Assembly: GCA_949752735.1 (NCBI GenBank)
Contig: OX457046.1
Location: forward strand, 32,947,769-33,011,768
Direction: 5' to 3'
Length of the DNA: 64,000 nucleotides
Origin: Lumbricus terrestris
Taxonomy: Eukaryota; Annelida; Clitellata; Crassiclitellata; Lumbricidae
Below, one piece after another: positions 41,998 through 53,100 of this stretch. Within the stretch, counting starts at the first letter, position 1. Each line of letters opens with the position of its first letter. The position numbers and the translations under genes are program-made. The notes under the pieces are model-generated. The model saw nothing but the letters and a program-made list of their open reading frames with translations, searched no databases and was not told the origin of the DNA.

Positions 41998-42401
41998 TGA
42001 CTCATCATCGAAACTACTGGAAATTCCCCGCATGATGAGTCATAGGCGCGTGCTGGGGTGGTTATGGGGTGGCAAATTTTTGAAGCATGGTTTGGGAGGT
42101 TGACAGAAGTTTAACCATGGTTATGGTAGTTTTGGAAAAGTTGGGAAAAGTTGGGAAAAGTTTAACCATGGTTATGGTAGTTTTGGAAAAGTTGGGAAAA
42201 GTTGGGAAAAGTTTAACCATGGTTTGGGTTGACAAATTTTTTGATGAGTCAGCAAATTTTTTTGAACCATGGTTATGGGTGGTTATATTTTTGAACCATG
42301 GTTATGGGTGATTATATTTTTGAACCATGGTTATGGGTGATTTGGAAAAGTTGAACCATGGTTAAGGTCAAATGTCCCAGAATAGTCTTAATCTATCTAC
42401 T
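41998..42401. repeat. Polinton right terminal inverted repeat, 404 bp
   Basis: The inverse of 25737-26140 with one base difference found. The inner edge extends into a longer hairpin here (CTATGACTCATCAT pairing with ATGATGAGTCATAG). AP-1-like heptamers lie at 41998, 42036 and 42245. Confidence 0.97.
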
Positions 42402-42407
42402 GACGGC
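42402..42407. other. Polinton target-site duplication, right copy
   Basis: GACGGC, identical to 25731-25736. Its last three bases also belong to the left target duplication of the adjacent MITE. Confidence 0.95.
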
Positions 42408-42412
42408 AACCC

Positions 42413-42725
42413 CATAGGCGGAGACCTGCGCCGAGAATTGAGGGGGACGGAAAGACGCGAGATTTTCCGAAAATTTCTGACGACCGGCGAAATCTCGGAA
42501 AATTTTCTATTTTCGCCGCCAAAAAAGTTGATGACCTTTTTTTTTTTTTTTTTTTTAGTCATCCGGCCAAATCTCGCCCAAATCCCGAAGAAATTTTCTA
42601 TTTTCGCCGCCAAAACAAGTCTTGACGCTCAAACATTGGGGGGGACAAATGCATGGGCCGTCCCCCCCAACACTTTTATTGGGGGGGACCGTCCCCCCCT
42701 GTCCCCCCCTAGGTCTCCGCCACTG
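42413..42725. mobile_element. hAT-type MITE adjoining the Polinton
   Basis: The left end CATAGGCGGAGACC and the right end GGTCTCCGCCACTG are inverted; the left end has diverged from CAGTGG. The target duplication GGCAACCC is perfect (42405-42412 and 42726-42733). The interior has T and G/C homopolymers typical of the related MITEs here. Confidence 0.88.
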
Positions 42726-42733
42726 GGCAACCC

Positions 42734-43089
42734 TTGTTTCGTGTAGTATTTTTACCTGTTCTAATTTTTCTTCACCAATTGCGCTTCTTTTCTTCTTAAG
42801 GTCTTTTTTTTAGTGTAGCCTATGATCGTCTGTTTCTTTGTTCTACTAGTGGACAACACTGTCTTTAATCGTGTGGTCACTGTGACGCGGTTCATAATAA
42901 CCATTCATGTCATGCAATAGGTTTATTATAGGCCTACATCATACATGCAAACAGCAGTAGCTGTCTAATTTTTCTGCATGGGAACGTCATTCCTAGGGGA
43001 CTTTCTATAGGGAGATGCCTAGATTAAGAAACACTGCCTTTAAAGGTGTGGCGTCCATTCAAGCGGGAAGCAGAGGTGAAGGACTAAGG
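42734..43089. other. short intergenic spacer
   Basis: Nothing recognised. It ends in the target duplication of the next hAT element. Confidence 0.5.
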
Positions 43090-44013
43090 CAGAGGTCTCA
43101 AACTCAAGTCACCATGTGGGCCGCATTTGGAAATTTTGATGACTCGCGGGCCGCAACATAAAAATATAGGCTAATCGTGCACGTGAAACTGGAATTAGTT
43201 AGGCCTATGTGTCATTGCAGCATACAATAGCCTACTGTAATGATGATATAGCCCTGTAAAACTCACATAATAGTTTACTTTAAGTGCAACTATAATGGTA
43301 TTACAAAAAAAATTGGAAAACCATTCTATTGTAACCTAATTATCAAAAAATGCGTTGGCGCTATAATTGAAGAAATTATGCTGTAGGCCTAATCAAAATT
43401 TAAAATGACTCTAATTTTTTAAAGTATCCTAAGCAATGTTCAGAGTAATTCAACTCGAAGTTAGTTAGGCCTAGAGACTTTGAGTGTTCTTAAGTGTTCT
43501 AAATTAATGTTCTAAGTCCTCTAAACCAAAGTCACCAAAATTAGGCCTATAGGAATAAACATAGGGCCTACCTGTTAATGTCATTGTTCGGAACCAAGCA
43601 AATGGAAGTTAACTTGCAAAAATAAGCACACGCGGAAGTGATATTTTTCAATTTTCTCATCATCTGGGAAGATACGAGTCGACGATTATTCCGGGGATAC
43701 TATATTTTGCGACACCGGCGTATAAACTTTGCTGTGCATTCTTCTGCTTCGGCGTTGCATCGCACTTAAGGTCCACTAAATCCATCTGCATATATGCCTA
43801 ACCTATAGGCCTATCTGCTGCTGTGGACTCAATGTCCAATCAAAAGGAGTAGAAAGTAGTTTAAACATTGGTTTAAATCGTAAAATAACTGCAAAATTCT
43901 TTTAAACCGATTTCTAACTTTAAAAAATAAAAAACCAGGAAGCTGTTCGCGGGCCGCATTAATCGGGTTCGCGGGCCGCATGCGGCCCGCGGGCCGCGTG
44001 TTTGAGACCCCTG
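43090..44013. mobile_element. non-autonomous hAT element with GCGGGCCGC ends, 924 bp
   Basis: The ends CAGAGGTCTCAAACT and GTGTTTGAGACCCCTG are inverted with a mismatch, of a kind common among hAT (Charlie-like) families. The target duplication GACTAAGG is perfect (43082-43089 and 44014-44021). Repeated GCGGGCCGCA motifs lie near both ends. The AT-rich interior is non-coding. Confidence 0.9.
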
Positions 44014-44137
44014 GACTAAGGTCTAGCGGTCTATATTATAGCCTATAGCCTCTGTGTGTGTGTGTGTGTTCGTGTGTGTGTGTGTGTGTTACATTGTTGA
44101 GTGTGCGTGTTTTTGTGTCTGTACTTAGGCCTAGGCC

Positions 44138-44284
44138 TATAGGCCTACACGTGTGTCTTCTTGCATGTGCATCCGTGTGTGTTTGTTGGTGCGTGTTATG
44201 CTATTATGTACTACATAATAGCATAACACGCACCAACAAACACACACGGATGCACATGCAAGAAGACACACGTGTAGGCCTATA
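44138..44284. repeat. perfect palindrome, 73-bp arms, 1-bp spacer
   Basis: The sequence reads the same on both strands around the C at 44211, for 73 bases each side; imperfect pairing continues beyond. GT-repeat DNA lies upstream (44053-44100). Confidence 0.9.
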
Positions 44285-44411
44285 TGTAGGCCTAGGTGCA
44301 AGGATTAGCGCGCGTGTGCTTTCCTGTCTCTCCGGATCTTGACCCCCGCCTATCGACTTTGTTTTAATTGATCGCCTGTGGATGAGCTGGCTCCCACTAC
44401 TTAGCTTTTGT

Positions 44412-46410
44412 CAGGGCCGGATTTAGGCATGGGCTACACGGGCTCCAGCCCAGGGGCCCCCACCACTTAGGGGCCCCCACCAGTTGCAGCTTTATTTTTT
44501 TCGTCCCTTCAGTGCGTACCCAATAATTTTGATTAAGGAATGGATTTTAAGAGTCTTGCAACAGGATCTTAAGCAGTGAGTAGCATAGTCTTCTGATTAA
44601 GTTATTGTGACCACTATACTCGTTAATATTGTTCACCGTAGCGCTTTGAACCTGACATATCCAGCAGCAGCAGCAGTTGCTGTTGACAGGCTATCTTTCT
44701 TTTAACTCAAACTGAGTTAGCTTATGCTGATGTACGTATAGGGCCTATAGGCAGTGTCAAAGGCGTTCCCTCGACTCGGTCCGGTCGGTATGCAGCAGAC
44801 AACGAACAGATTGTGCGGTGGTCAGCGTCCTGATCTTAATGGCCCTCACCACGAATATCATGTTATGGGGTGAAAGCTAGGTTGACCCAATGTCCACATC
44901 TGTGGTAGCGCACAGCTGCTGTTTACTGTCATTTCTGTGCTGTCAGAGTGCTTGAGACTACAGTCCTATAGGACTCTACGTTTAGGCCTATAATATGCAA
45001 GGCATAGAACGGCTCTCAGCAGCCGCAAGTTAAGTAACGAAAAAGTATCTAACAATGAGAAAGTAGGCTACTGCAAAGACAACTCGTATTACTTCAGGCA
45101 GCAGCTCTAAGTACACCTGCTGTCATCTTGGATGACAAAAAGACTAGCATCAATTTAAAGAACTGCTCTGCTCGAGGTTTGGTTTTCTTTCTAAGCTTGA
45201 ATCTTGTAGACCACGTATAGGCTAGTGATGAAGAAATGCTCATGTCTGCGAAAAGCCATGCAGCTGTATGCAGCCTATAATGCAGGCTATAATGATGGTG
45301 ATGACTCGATGAAAGTTTTGGCAATGAGCTAAATTATTGAGGTTTCAATATTTTGTCAAAATGTCTCAAGACGAGACAGGAAGAACAGGCCTCGGTATAA
45401 GTTAGGAGCCGTTCATTATTAAGCCTTATGCTTGACAAAGGTGTTGAAAGTTCATTTCCAAGTGTGGAAATTATGCTAAGAATGCAATTGGTGCTCATGG
45501 TCACAGACTGCAGTGCTGAACGCTCGTTTTCCAAGATAATTAAGAACAGGTTTCGCACAAGTATGACACACGGTGACTTAGCATTACAGAGTGATACTCG
45601 ATGCCAACTGGATTTTTGATCAGTCAATTGATGATTTTGCTAATAGAAAAATACACAAAGACAAACTCAAACTTATATCCAACTGTAGCCCTAACCAAGC
45701 TGTCTGTTTTTATTTTGGAGGTCTTAATTGCTTATGGCTTAAAGTGTGACTGAACGATCATGGACGGCGTCCATACACTCATTTAAAAATCTGCACACAG
45801 TCCTGCCACTTATTTCGCAGCCCAGCCTGGAAAAAGAAGAGGCGTCTACACTTTAACCGCTGCTTATCACCATTTTCACTTTCTTTCTGTGTAGGCCTAA
45901 GTGCAGGGCTGAAAGTGATTTGGAAAAGTTGCCGGATCTGACTTTTGCGGACGAGCCGACGCCTTTGACCCGAAAATTTCTGGCCTTTTTTAGTAATTTT
46001 TCCAAAATACATAGGCCTGCCCGGCTCACTTTCAGCCATGCCTATGTGTTTATTAGGCCTATGCCAGTGACTTATAGGCCTACTAAACACATAGCCTACT
46101 AAGAAGCCTAACGCTTATCCTTTAACTTTGTATTTGAAAAATGATTTAATACCATGCAATTAAAATAATAGCAGCCTTTATCAGCAATAATAATTAGGCC
46201 TATGATCGATCTCCTCCATTTATCTTCATAATTATTACTTAATTTTTTTATTAACAATAAGTCAACAATTTAAGCATTGCTTTTAGCACCTTTGTCTGTG
46301 ACATTTATGATTGCATGGGGCTTGTCCCACATAAACAAAATATCTATTGCAGGAAAGGGCCCCGCCGCAATGAGCGCCCATGGGCCCCCACCACCCTAAA
46401 TCCGGCCCTG
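44412..46410 (+). mobile_element. degenerate hAT transposon, 1,999 bp
   Basis: The ends CAGGGCCGGATTTAGG and CCTAAATCCGGCCCTG are inverted. The octamer GCTTTTGT flanks both sides (44404-44411 and 46411-46418). GGGGCCCCCACC motifs occur near both ends. It retains a hAT C-terminal fragment but no full transposase. Confidence 0.92.
45428..45619 (+). pseudogene. hAT transposase C-terminal fragment
   Basis: A short open piece whose translation includes FPSVEIMLRMQLVL and CSAERSFSKI, the hATC dimerisation motif with its conserved Glu and S-x-x-R-x-F-S pattern. It is the only clear remnant of the transposase in this element. It runs to a stop at 45617, and frames upstream are broken. Confidence 0.75.
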
Positions 46411-46418
46411 GCTTTTGT

Positions 46419-47045
46419 CACGTTTTGTGGGTGCTGTAGAAGTTCCGAGTTTTCGATTAGGCTACCTGTTTGTGTGTGTGCGTGTGTGTGCGTGTGTGTG
46501 CGTGCGCGCGTGTGTCTGTGCATCTGTGAGTGTGATGTTATTGTAAATCACAATACATCGGTTTTCATTTCATTAAAGCCATACCACTATTACTATATGT
46601 GGCCATACACCATAATACCACATATAGTATACTACGTCCTGAGCCTACAGCGCTACAAGCCTACAACCAATCATTGTAACCCTAAGAAAGTCTGGGCATG
46701 GCACACGTGGTATTGGTGTCACGTGGCACAGCTTGCTATTATTTGAATTGACGATGGCAAGCCAAGTAGCCAACTGAACGAATAGTGTGCCACAGCGAAG
46801 GAGACCTAAGAGGAGGAGACTATCTAAAGCGGTGGACTAGCCTACACGCCGTGAAAATAAACAGAATTACACTCGAGACTAGAATTATAGCTGCTTTCCT
46901 GACCGGATCTCCTATTCTTAATTGCTGCTACCGGTTCTGAAGCAGGCCTAGTTGGCGCTTATTTCTCTAATCGAGGTATATTTTCGAAATCTCAAGATAT
47001 CAAGAGAGGTTGGTCGGCTTCGGAGTTTGAAGTTCCCGCGAGGAG
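46419..47045. other. alpha-actinin 5' flank
   Basis: It contains a GT/GC repeat (about 46470-46515) and should include the alpha-actinin promoter and 5' untranslated region. No TATA box or start site could be fixed. Confidence 0.5.
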
Positions 47046-47132
47046 ATGTCCAACCACGATTACATGGAGCCGGAGAACGAGTGGGAAAGGGAGGCGAAGC
47101 TTGATCCACTTTGGGAGAAGCAGCAGAAGAAG
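47046..47132 (+). CDS. ACTN: alpha-actinin, first coding exon (partial gene)
   Basis: 29 codons from ATG to a consensus donor (AAG/GTGAGT), phase 0. The peptide MSNHDYMEPENEWEREAKLD, ending PLWEKQQKK, aligns with the alpha-actinin N-terminus (DYM-x-PE-x-x-W-x-R ... LDP-x-WEKQQ), which immediately precedes the first calponin-homology domain. Alpha-actinin is an antiparallel dimeric actin cross-linker of Z-discs, focal adhesions and stress fibres. Exon 2 (expected to begin near a TFTAW-type sequence) was not found before the window end, so the first intron exceeds 16.8 kb. Paralogue identity is not assignable, hence the generic symbol. Confidence 0.9.
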
Positions 47133-47484
47133 GTGAGTGGTTGACGCCCTACACGTTGTTGTGCGTGTGGAACTGGCATGGGATTAGACCCTTTTTTAAC
47201 GTGCAGTTGTAGGCTACACAATGTGCAGTTGTAGAAGCACTTCTGTACAGTTAAAACTAGCAAAAAAGGTCATTGTCCTCCGATTGGAAGTAATTTACCA
47301 TGGATGATGGGAAAGGAAAGAAGTTGTGCAGTTCTAAAAATTCCTTAAAACAGCCCTGCATGGGGTTGGGGCTGGAAAAGAATACTAGCTATCACTAGTG
47401 ACTAGATGAAATTTGGTGGTAGCCTACTACTTTTCTGCTTTCCAACAATCTTGTCAGCCATATAATCATTAATTAGCTCTCTAG

Positions 47485-48210
47485 AGGCTAGACATAGACA
47501 TAGACATATTTTTATTGTTCCCAACAATTCAATTGTACATGTATGTTTAACAAAGTATAAACATAATTCGCAATAAGAAAATACTCAAAGTGAATAGGTG
47601 TTATAAGAGTGAGGGAGCAAATAGGCACACCAAAAGGGACAAGTCCCGCTAAGCAGGGGCCTAATTGACAAAGTGAAGTGAGAAAGTGAAAGCTGAAGGG
47701 AGTATTGGAGATATTACAGAGATATTACTTAACTAGGGAAAGAAAAAAAAATATCGAAAAACTAATGTAGTAAACACTACAGGAAAAAATTCAGAGAAAG
47801 AACAAAATAAAAGCAAAGCAATCAAACAATCAAATAAATCAGCATCAGCATGGGTAACCCCTCATGCTATTAACACAAAATATTAGATAATGTATACACA
47901 CGTAACAGGTGTTTAAAGTGAGTTAAGTTAGTAGCCTTACGAATGTGAATCGGAATTTTATTCCATATGACAGGGCCTTGGAATTTAATGGAAAATTTCC
48001 GAACATTTGTTTTAGCAAAAATAATACTGAAGTCTCTATTACCTCTAGTGAGTCCAGAATGCAATGCAGGAGAGAAGTAGGAAGCAAAGGAAGAAGGGAG
48101 GAGGTACTAAATCTAAAGCTACTAAATCTTGTTGGATCTTTAGGATTTTGTGACAAGTTAAGATTTTGTTACTTTGGCCTTTTTAGGAGATGGTAAATTA
48201 TCTTACTTGG
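47485..48210 (-). mobile_element. 5'-truncated LINE, minus strand
   Basis: The minus-strand frame 48064-47870 ends with a non-LTR retrotransposon signature: NRDFSIIFAKTNVRKFSIKF, then GPVIWNKIPIHIRKATNL and a FKHLL-type ending. This is the C-terminal pattern of CR1/L2/jockey-like ORF2 proteins. Its 3' end carries a short GACATA-type tandem tail (47497-47516 on the plus strand). Only the last part of ORF2 and the 3' untranslated region remain. Confidence 0.72.
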
Positions 48211-49514
48211 GTAGAATTTAGAAAGAATTCTTGGTTAAATTGAGCTGGCAAATCTTGACTATCACAGCTACTTTCATGGTGTAGATGTTTTTCAGCCTTT
48301 TGCCACGTATGGGTGGGTGTGTCTGCATGACAGTTTTCTGATGTGATAGTTTATATCTGGGTCAACTATATCTAGGTCAACGGCTGTTGATGTCAAAGCT
48401 GATATGCTCTTTATAATGAAACCTTACTTGGGTAGATAAATTTCTTAGAACTCTGTTGTTACTCTGGGGAATTTTGTACAGGTGTGGGTTTGTAAACAAA
48501 CCTAGGGGAATGTAACTTTTGTGGATTGATAGAAAATCTGTTGTTATTCTTCAGTGAAAGTCGTCATGCTTGCTTAGCATACTTCTGCTGTCATTTGCAC
48601 ACAGTAATCCAAATTTAATTTGCGTTCGAAACATTTGATCTTGGACATTTGATCTTTTCTTGTCTGTTACCATGACTAGACTGTCGAGTAACATTTCTGA
48701 GTAGATGTTTTGAAATGGATGGATGTTTGCCTTGGTTGAATACTAGAGCCAGCATGAATTAATACCATGGATGGATAGTTGGATAGCATAGGTATCCATT
48801 CATGAATAGATGTCATAGATATCCACTCATCAAAATGGTTAAAAGATGTATATTATCCCTTTACTATGAACACTGTAATGATTTATATTTAGCGTTTTTC
48901 AAATTCATGTGCATAATTAATGCTAAATAATCTGTCACTTGAAGGCAATGTTGCCTGACCGTTCTTATAGCTAAGCTAAGTTTGCCACAGAAAAAAGGGT
49001 AGCAATACAAGTCAGCAGAATACCTTCTCCTTATAGCTAAGTTTGTCACAGAAAAAAGGTAGGCAATACAATTCAGCAGAACACCTCTCATCAAGTCTAC
49101 AGATCTTCATTTAATATTGAGAAGGATGATTTAAGTATTGAAAACACTTCTACAAGCAAATGAAGCTGTCCTTCACTGGATTCGTTGATAAATGTTTTCA
49201 AGCATAATCCTGCACATGAACTGTTGAAAACAGTGCAGCTGTTGTGCTCTAGCCAGGTAAAAATTCGACAGGTGACTTTCAGGTGGGGCTCGTCACATAC
49301 TCCGCTAAACTCCGAGGATAGGCGGGTCTCCCGCAGATTGCAAAGTGCATGACCAACCTGAGAAGTTAAAAAAAATTTAATATGATGAGCTCTTTTGAAT
49401 GTCGATCCATCACATTGAAAAATACAGCAAAGTATGTAATTACTGGTAACAGTAACTCTTTAGGTAAGCAAGTAAGTAGGACCATATTTTATTTCAAGCT
49501 TTAAGTTTTCTGAG

Positions 49515-49740
49515 ATGCGGTGGTGTAGGAGTTTGTTCAATATCCTTGGAGCCAGAAGGTTGCGGGTTGAATCCACCTCAAGCCACCACATAGGGACCCT
49601 GAGCAAGTCCTTCACTCTTAATTGCTCATGTTCTTCGGCGTGAAACTCCTATTCAGAGTCTGCGCTGTAGTCGGGAGAGCCTCTGAGTAGATTTTGGAAG
49701 GTGTGAGCACTAAAAAAGTGCTCACCCATACATGGTACAT
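49515..49740 (+). mobile_element. tRNA-derived SINE copy
   Basis: GCGGTGGTGTAGGAG (box A-like) and GGGTTGAATCC (box B-like) are followed by the shared body (TAGGGACCCTGAGCAAGTCC, CTCTGAGTAG). It belongs to the family of 54479 and 56073, with a diverged tail. Confidence 0.78.
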
Positions 49741-50189
49741 GCATACATACATAAATTTCAGAAGCAGACAAAATCCAGTCAAACAATGCTGTTCAGTTTT
49801 CTTTGAAATCCACTGGATCTGCCCACCACCTGGTTGCTTAATTGTTAAATGTCCACCAGGTGGCGTTTGATATAAATTTGCACAGGTCGTCTGCTCTTTT
49901 GTATCCATGATTTATGTGTCTGCAACAGGATGTGTAATATACGGTAATTAATTTGTGCATAGTATACCAACTGGCTAAAGAGAAATCATTCATCTTCCAA
50001 TTGATCATCAATGTGTCTTTTGTGCTTCTCTTTTCTATGAATGTTGGAAATACTGTGGTAGTGTTGCAGTAATTTCTTTCTTAAAACTGGAAAGGATAAA
50101 TTCTCAAGTCAAAATTTCTCAATGAGTAGAATGTTAGTAGATATTGTGTCTGCTTCTGAAATTTATGTATGCATGTATGTATGCATGCT

Positions 50190-53100
50190 TGTGTGACGCT
50201 CATCGGTCCGCTCGCGGGCAACACGGTGCCTTGCCTCGTAATCTGACCCATCGGTCATATCCTCTACTCGCATCTGTGCCACTGGAGAAGAACGTCTCGG
50301 CAAAGAGGCTCGGAACAAGGTGTATAGCTCTGTAGCGTCGGATCCTGATGCTGCCCCGCCCACGGTCACCTTGGGGGTAACATCCCGAGCTCCAGGATGG
50401 CCAATCCTCGAAACAGGGTTCACTCTTCGGGCAGAGGTCCCTCGCTTAGAGCTCCTTTTCACGACTGCCAACTTCGCTTTCTCCTCCGCATGATCTGTTC
50501 TCTTTCGCACCATGCTACACCGAGCCCCCGACGCGCCGTCACTTCTAACAGGTAATACCTGACGCTGCCATGAGGCCGGCCATAGAAGGCGACACCAACT
50601 CCACTCTAGGGGATTCAACCCTAACCGATACTGAGACACAACCATTGTCCTTTGTCCGCAACAGGACAGTCAAATTCTTCGTATATGTTTTTCTGGTACC
50701 AGGCCTTTAGGGAGACCACCCGTATAGTTCGCTGGGAAGCGAAACTATTTCACGATTCGCGCAACAGCGAAGTTCACCGTAACCAGGAATACGGCGCTTG
50801 CCAGGCGCTCTCGTACTTGTTCCTCTCTCAACTCCGCGCTATCCCGAAAGAAAGGCGCACTCTCGTACTCGGAACTGTCGACTCTTTCGCCGCACAGGCG
50901 CCGACGGTAACTGACTTTCGTAACGCTTCTGGGTCGCGTTTACTGTCCACAGACCAGCATCGCTCCCGTATTGGGGGCTTAAAAATTAGCTAAGGGATAC
51001 ACAACTTCCTTAACTAAATTAACTTATGACTTATGGAACCGGGACACGCTGCGTAAATTACAGGGAGCAGTTAGGGCAGCTACGTTTAACCCTAACTTTG
51101 CGACTACGAATTCCTCGACCTGGCGGGGAAAACCGTAGTTTCGGCGAAGTAAAGCTTGTCGAGCCTTCACCGTTTAATCCACCGAGGATACTCTCTCACA
51201 GGCGTTACAGTAACGATCGTCCTGGTGCGCTGATCCGAACGACACCAAGATCGACCCGATCAGACAAGAACAGACAAAGATACGTAACACGAGGGAAATA
51301 CACGGGCGACGGCCAATGAATCGCTTTCCGAAGCCCTTCCCCAGGAACAGGTAACACACTCACACGTATACAAGATAGAACTCGGCGTGACGTTCAATCT
51401 GACACCAACTTTTCGTTATTCGCACAACAACTCACAAAGTTACACTCACTCGACCAATCGTGGCCGGTATCTACCTTGGACTTCGACCAACGCTGATCAA
51501 CGGCGGCTGATATAGCCAAGCGATCGTATCAACGGCTCTGCTACTAGCCGATTCAAAGACCAGAGGTGAAAGGAAAGATATTCGGTAGTCAAAGAATATC
51601 GCAATACACTCGCAGACCTAGGGCACTGCGCGTTGCCCACACAGACCTGTCGGCTGCGGTCACTCGCGTGGCCGCGGCGCCGCGTAACCGAACTCTACGG
51701 GAAAAGATCGGGGGAAACTCTTCGCGAGCTTATCCCGTCGAAACTCTCACTGACACTCGTTAACTCTCAACAGGTAAGATGTTCGCACAGACCAAACGAA
51801 CAGTTTGACACCAAGTTTGCGTAACTCGGACAAGGATTGACAAAGTTGTCCGGTAAACTTCGATTTCACTAGGGCAATCGCCCGACAACACGGTAGCAGG
51901 CCGCGATGAACTTTGCGAACCTCTACTGATTTACTGAGAGCCCACAGCCACTAACTCTCTTTAGGCACGTATGTAACTCAACAAGACGAACAATCTGACA
52001 CCAAGATTGAACGAATCGGACGACAGATGACAAAGTTTCTCGGAGACCGGGACGTTCGCTGTCGGCCTTCGCGGCGTCAGGCGAAAGATCAAGAAAATCG
52101 GCTAAGTCCTTTTCACGCGCGAGGCGCTTCCTCCAGACTATACCGTTGGAACCGTAACAGATACAGACAAACCCTTAACAGGAGATGTCTTCTACTCGTC
52201 GAGATGAACTAGATTGTCGCTTGGTTCAAAACGATTGGATCACAGGATACAAAGTTATTCAGTGCGCAACTACTTCGTCCGGGCGACCGCTGGGATAGCG
52301 CGCGAACAGAACAGCAACGCACTTTCGCCACTCTCAAGGCAAATTCACTTATTTGGCTCTAACTCTCGAACGCGACGAGCTAGATCGGTTTTAGTGACAC
52401 TTTCACGGGCAAATCGTATGCGCTGCACGATCCGATGCAGGTTTCAAGACGATCAAGTAAGTTTTCACTGAGTATGGCACTCACGGACACCAGGACTCGA
52501 CGTCGATGCCCCGTCAGGCGCAGCACCGACCTCTCGCCGAAGGGTCACCACGGCACACTTTACCCTCAAATTCGCTTTCAAAGTACCACCAAATCCGAAT
52601 CAAAGTTCACAGCCAAGCTGGAATGACGAAAGATACACTGAGCGCACGAGGCGTCGATTGTCCGGGCAGCGCCCGCGACACTGGATGACGGCACGTCCGG
52701 GGCGGACGGTGAGGAAGCTTTCAACGCAGTCACCAACACCGCTTTCCGATCGTAAGCAGAACGGTAACCAGTACTCTAATCAGACCTAGGTTGACGTGTC
52801 GCTGTTGCGGGTTTCACCCTAACCCGTATATTATAATATTAACCGCCTTCGCGGCGAGGCGCTCGCTGGCGTGGCCGAGGTCCGTAGGGGGCTGAGTCCT
52901 ACGAGACCGGACCCGTCGCTCAGCAGCAGATGCTGGATCGAAATGTATACGCTATATTATATGAGTTATCCGGAAAAGTTTTATCCCGCCGACATGCAAT
53001 AGTCACCAGCAAGGAGTCGTAGGGCTGATGACGGCGAGAGCCGACGTCTGCGCTCTCCCGGCGCGGCGGTTAACTCGGTCGAGGCTTTACCCCAATGGAA

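Larger units (their letters stand above)
25737..42401 (+). mobile_element. intact Polinton/Maverick (adintovirus-like) element, 16,665 bp
   Basis: The element begins AGTAGATAG and ends with its inverse. It is flanked by the 6-bp duplication GACGGC (25731-25736 and 42402-42407). Polintons are known for 5'-AG termini, 6-bp duplications and long inverted repeats, all seen here. It carries the Polinton core set: protein-primed DNA polymerase B, retroviral-like integrase with chromodomain, adenain-like protease, FtsK/HerA-type ATPase, double jelly-roll major capsid protein and minor capsid protein. All are open. Layout: plus-strand block 26189-33361, minus-strand block 33398-40529, plus-strand block 40554-41989. 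The capsid genes suggest a virus-like life cycle; virion formation is an inference. Confidence 0.97.

Noticed and set aside
41998..42060. Hammerhead-ribozyme-like motifs (CGAAAC and GATGAGTC) at the Polinton repeat inner edge
   Set aside because: The two arms pair completely with each other as a plain hairpin. The core lacks the required CUGAUGA, and strand order and loop do not give a three-way junction.
44058..44342. 94-aa Cys/Val-rich ORF
   Set aside because: It is produced by GT repeats and the perfect palindrome.
50163..50645. 160-aa minus-strand ORF at the edge of the CpG-rich block
   Set aside because: Its C-terminus reads into an ATGT simple repeat and no family pattern is visible.
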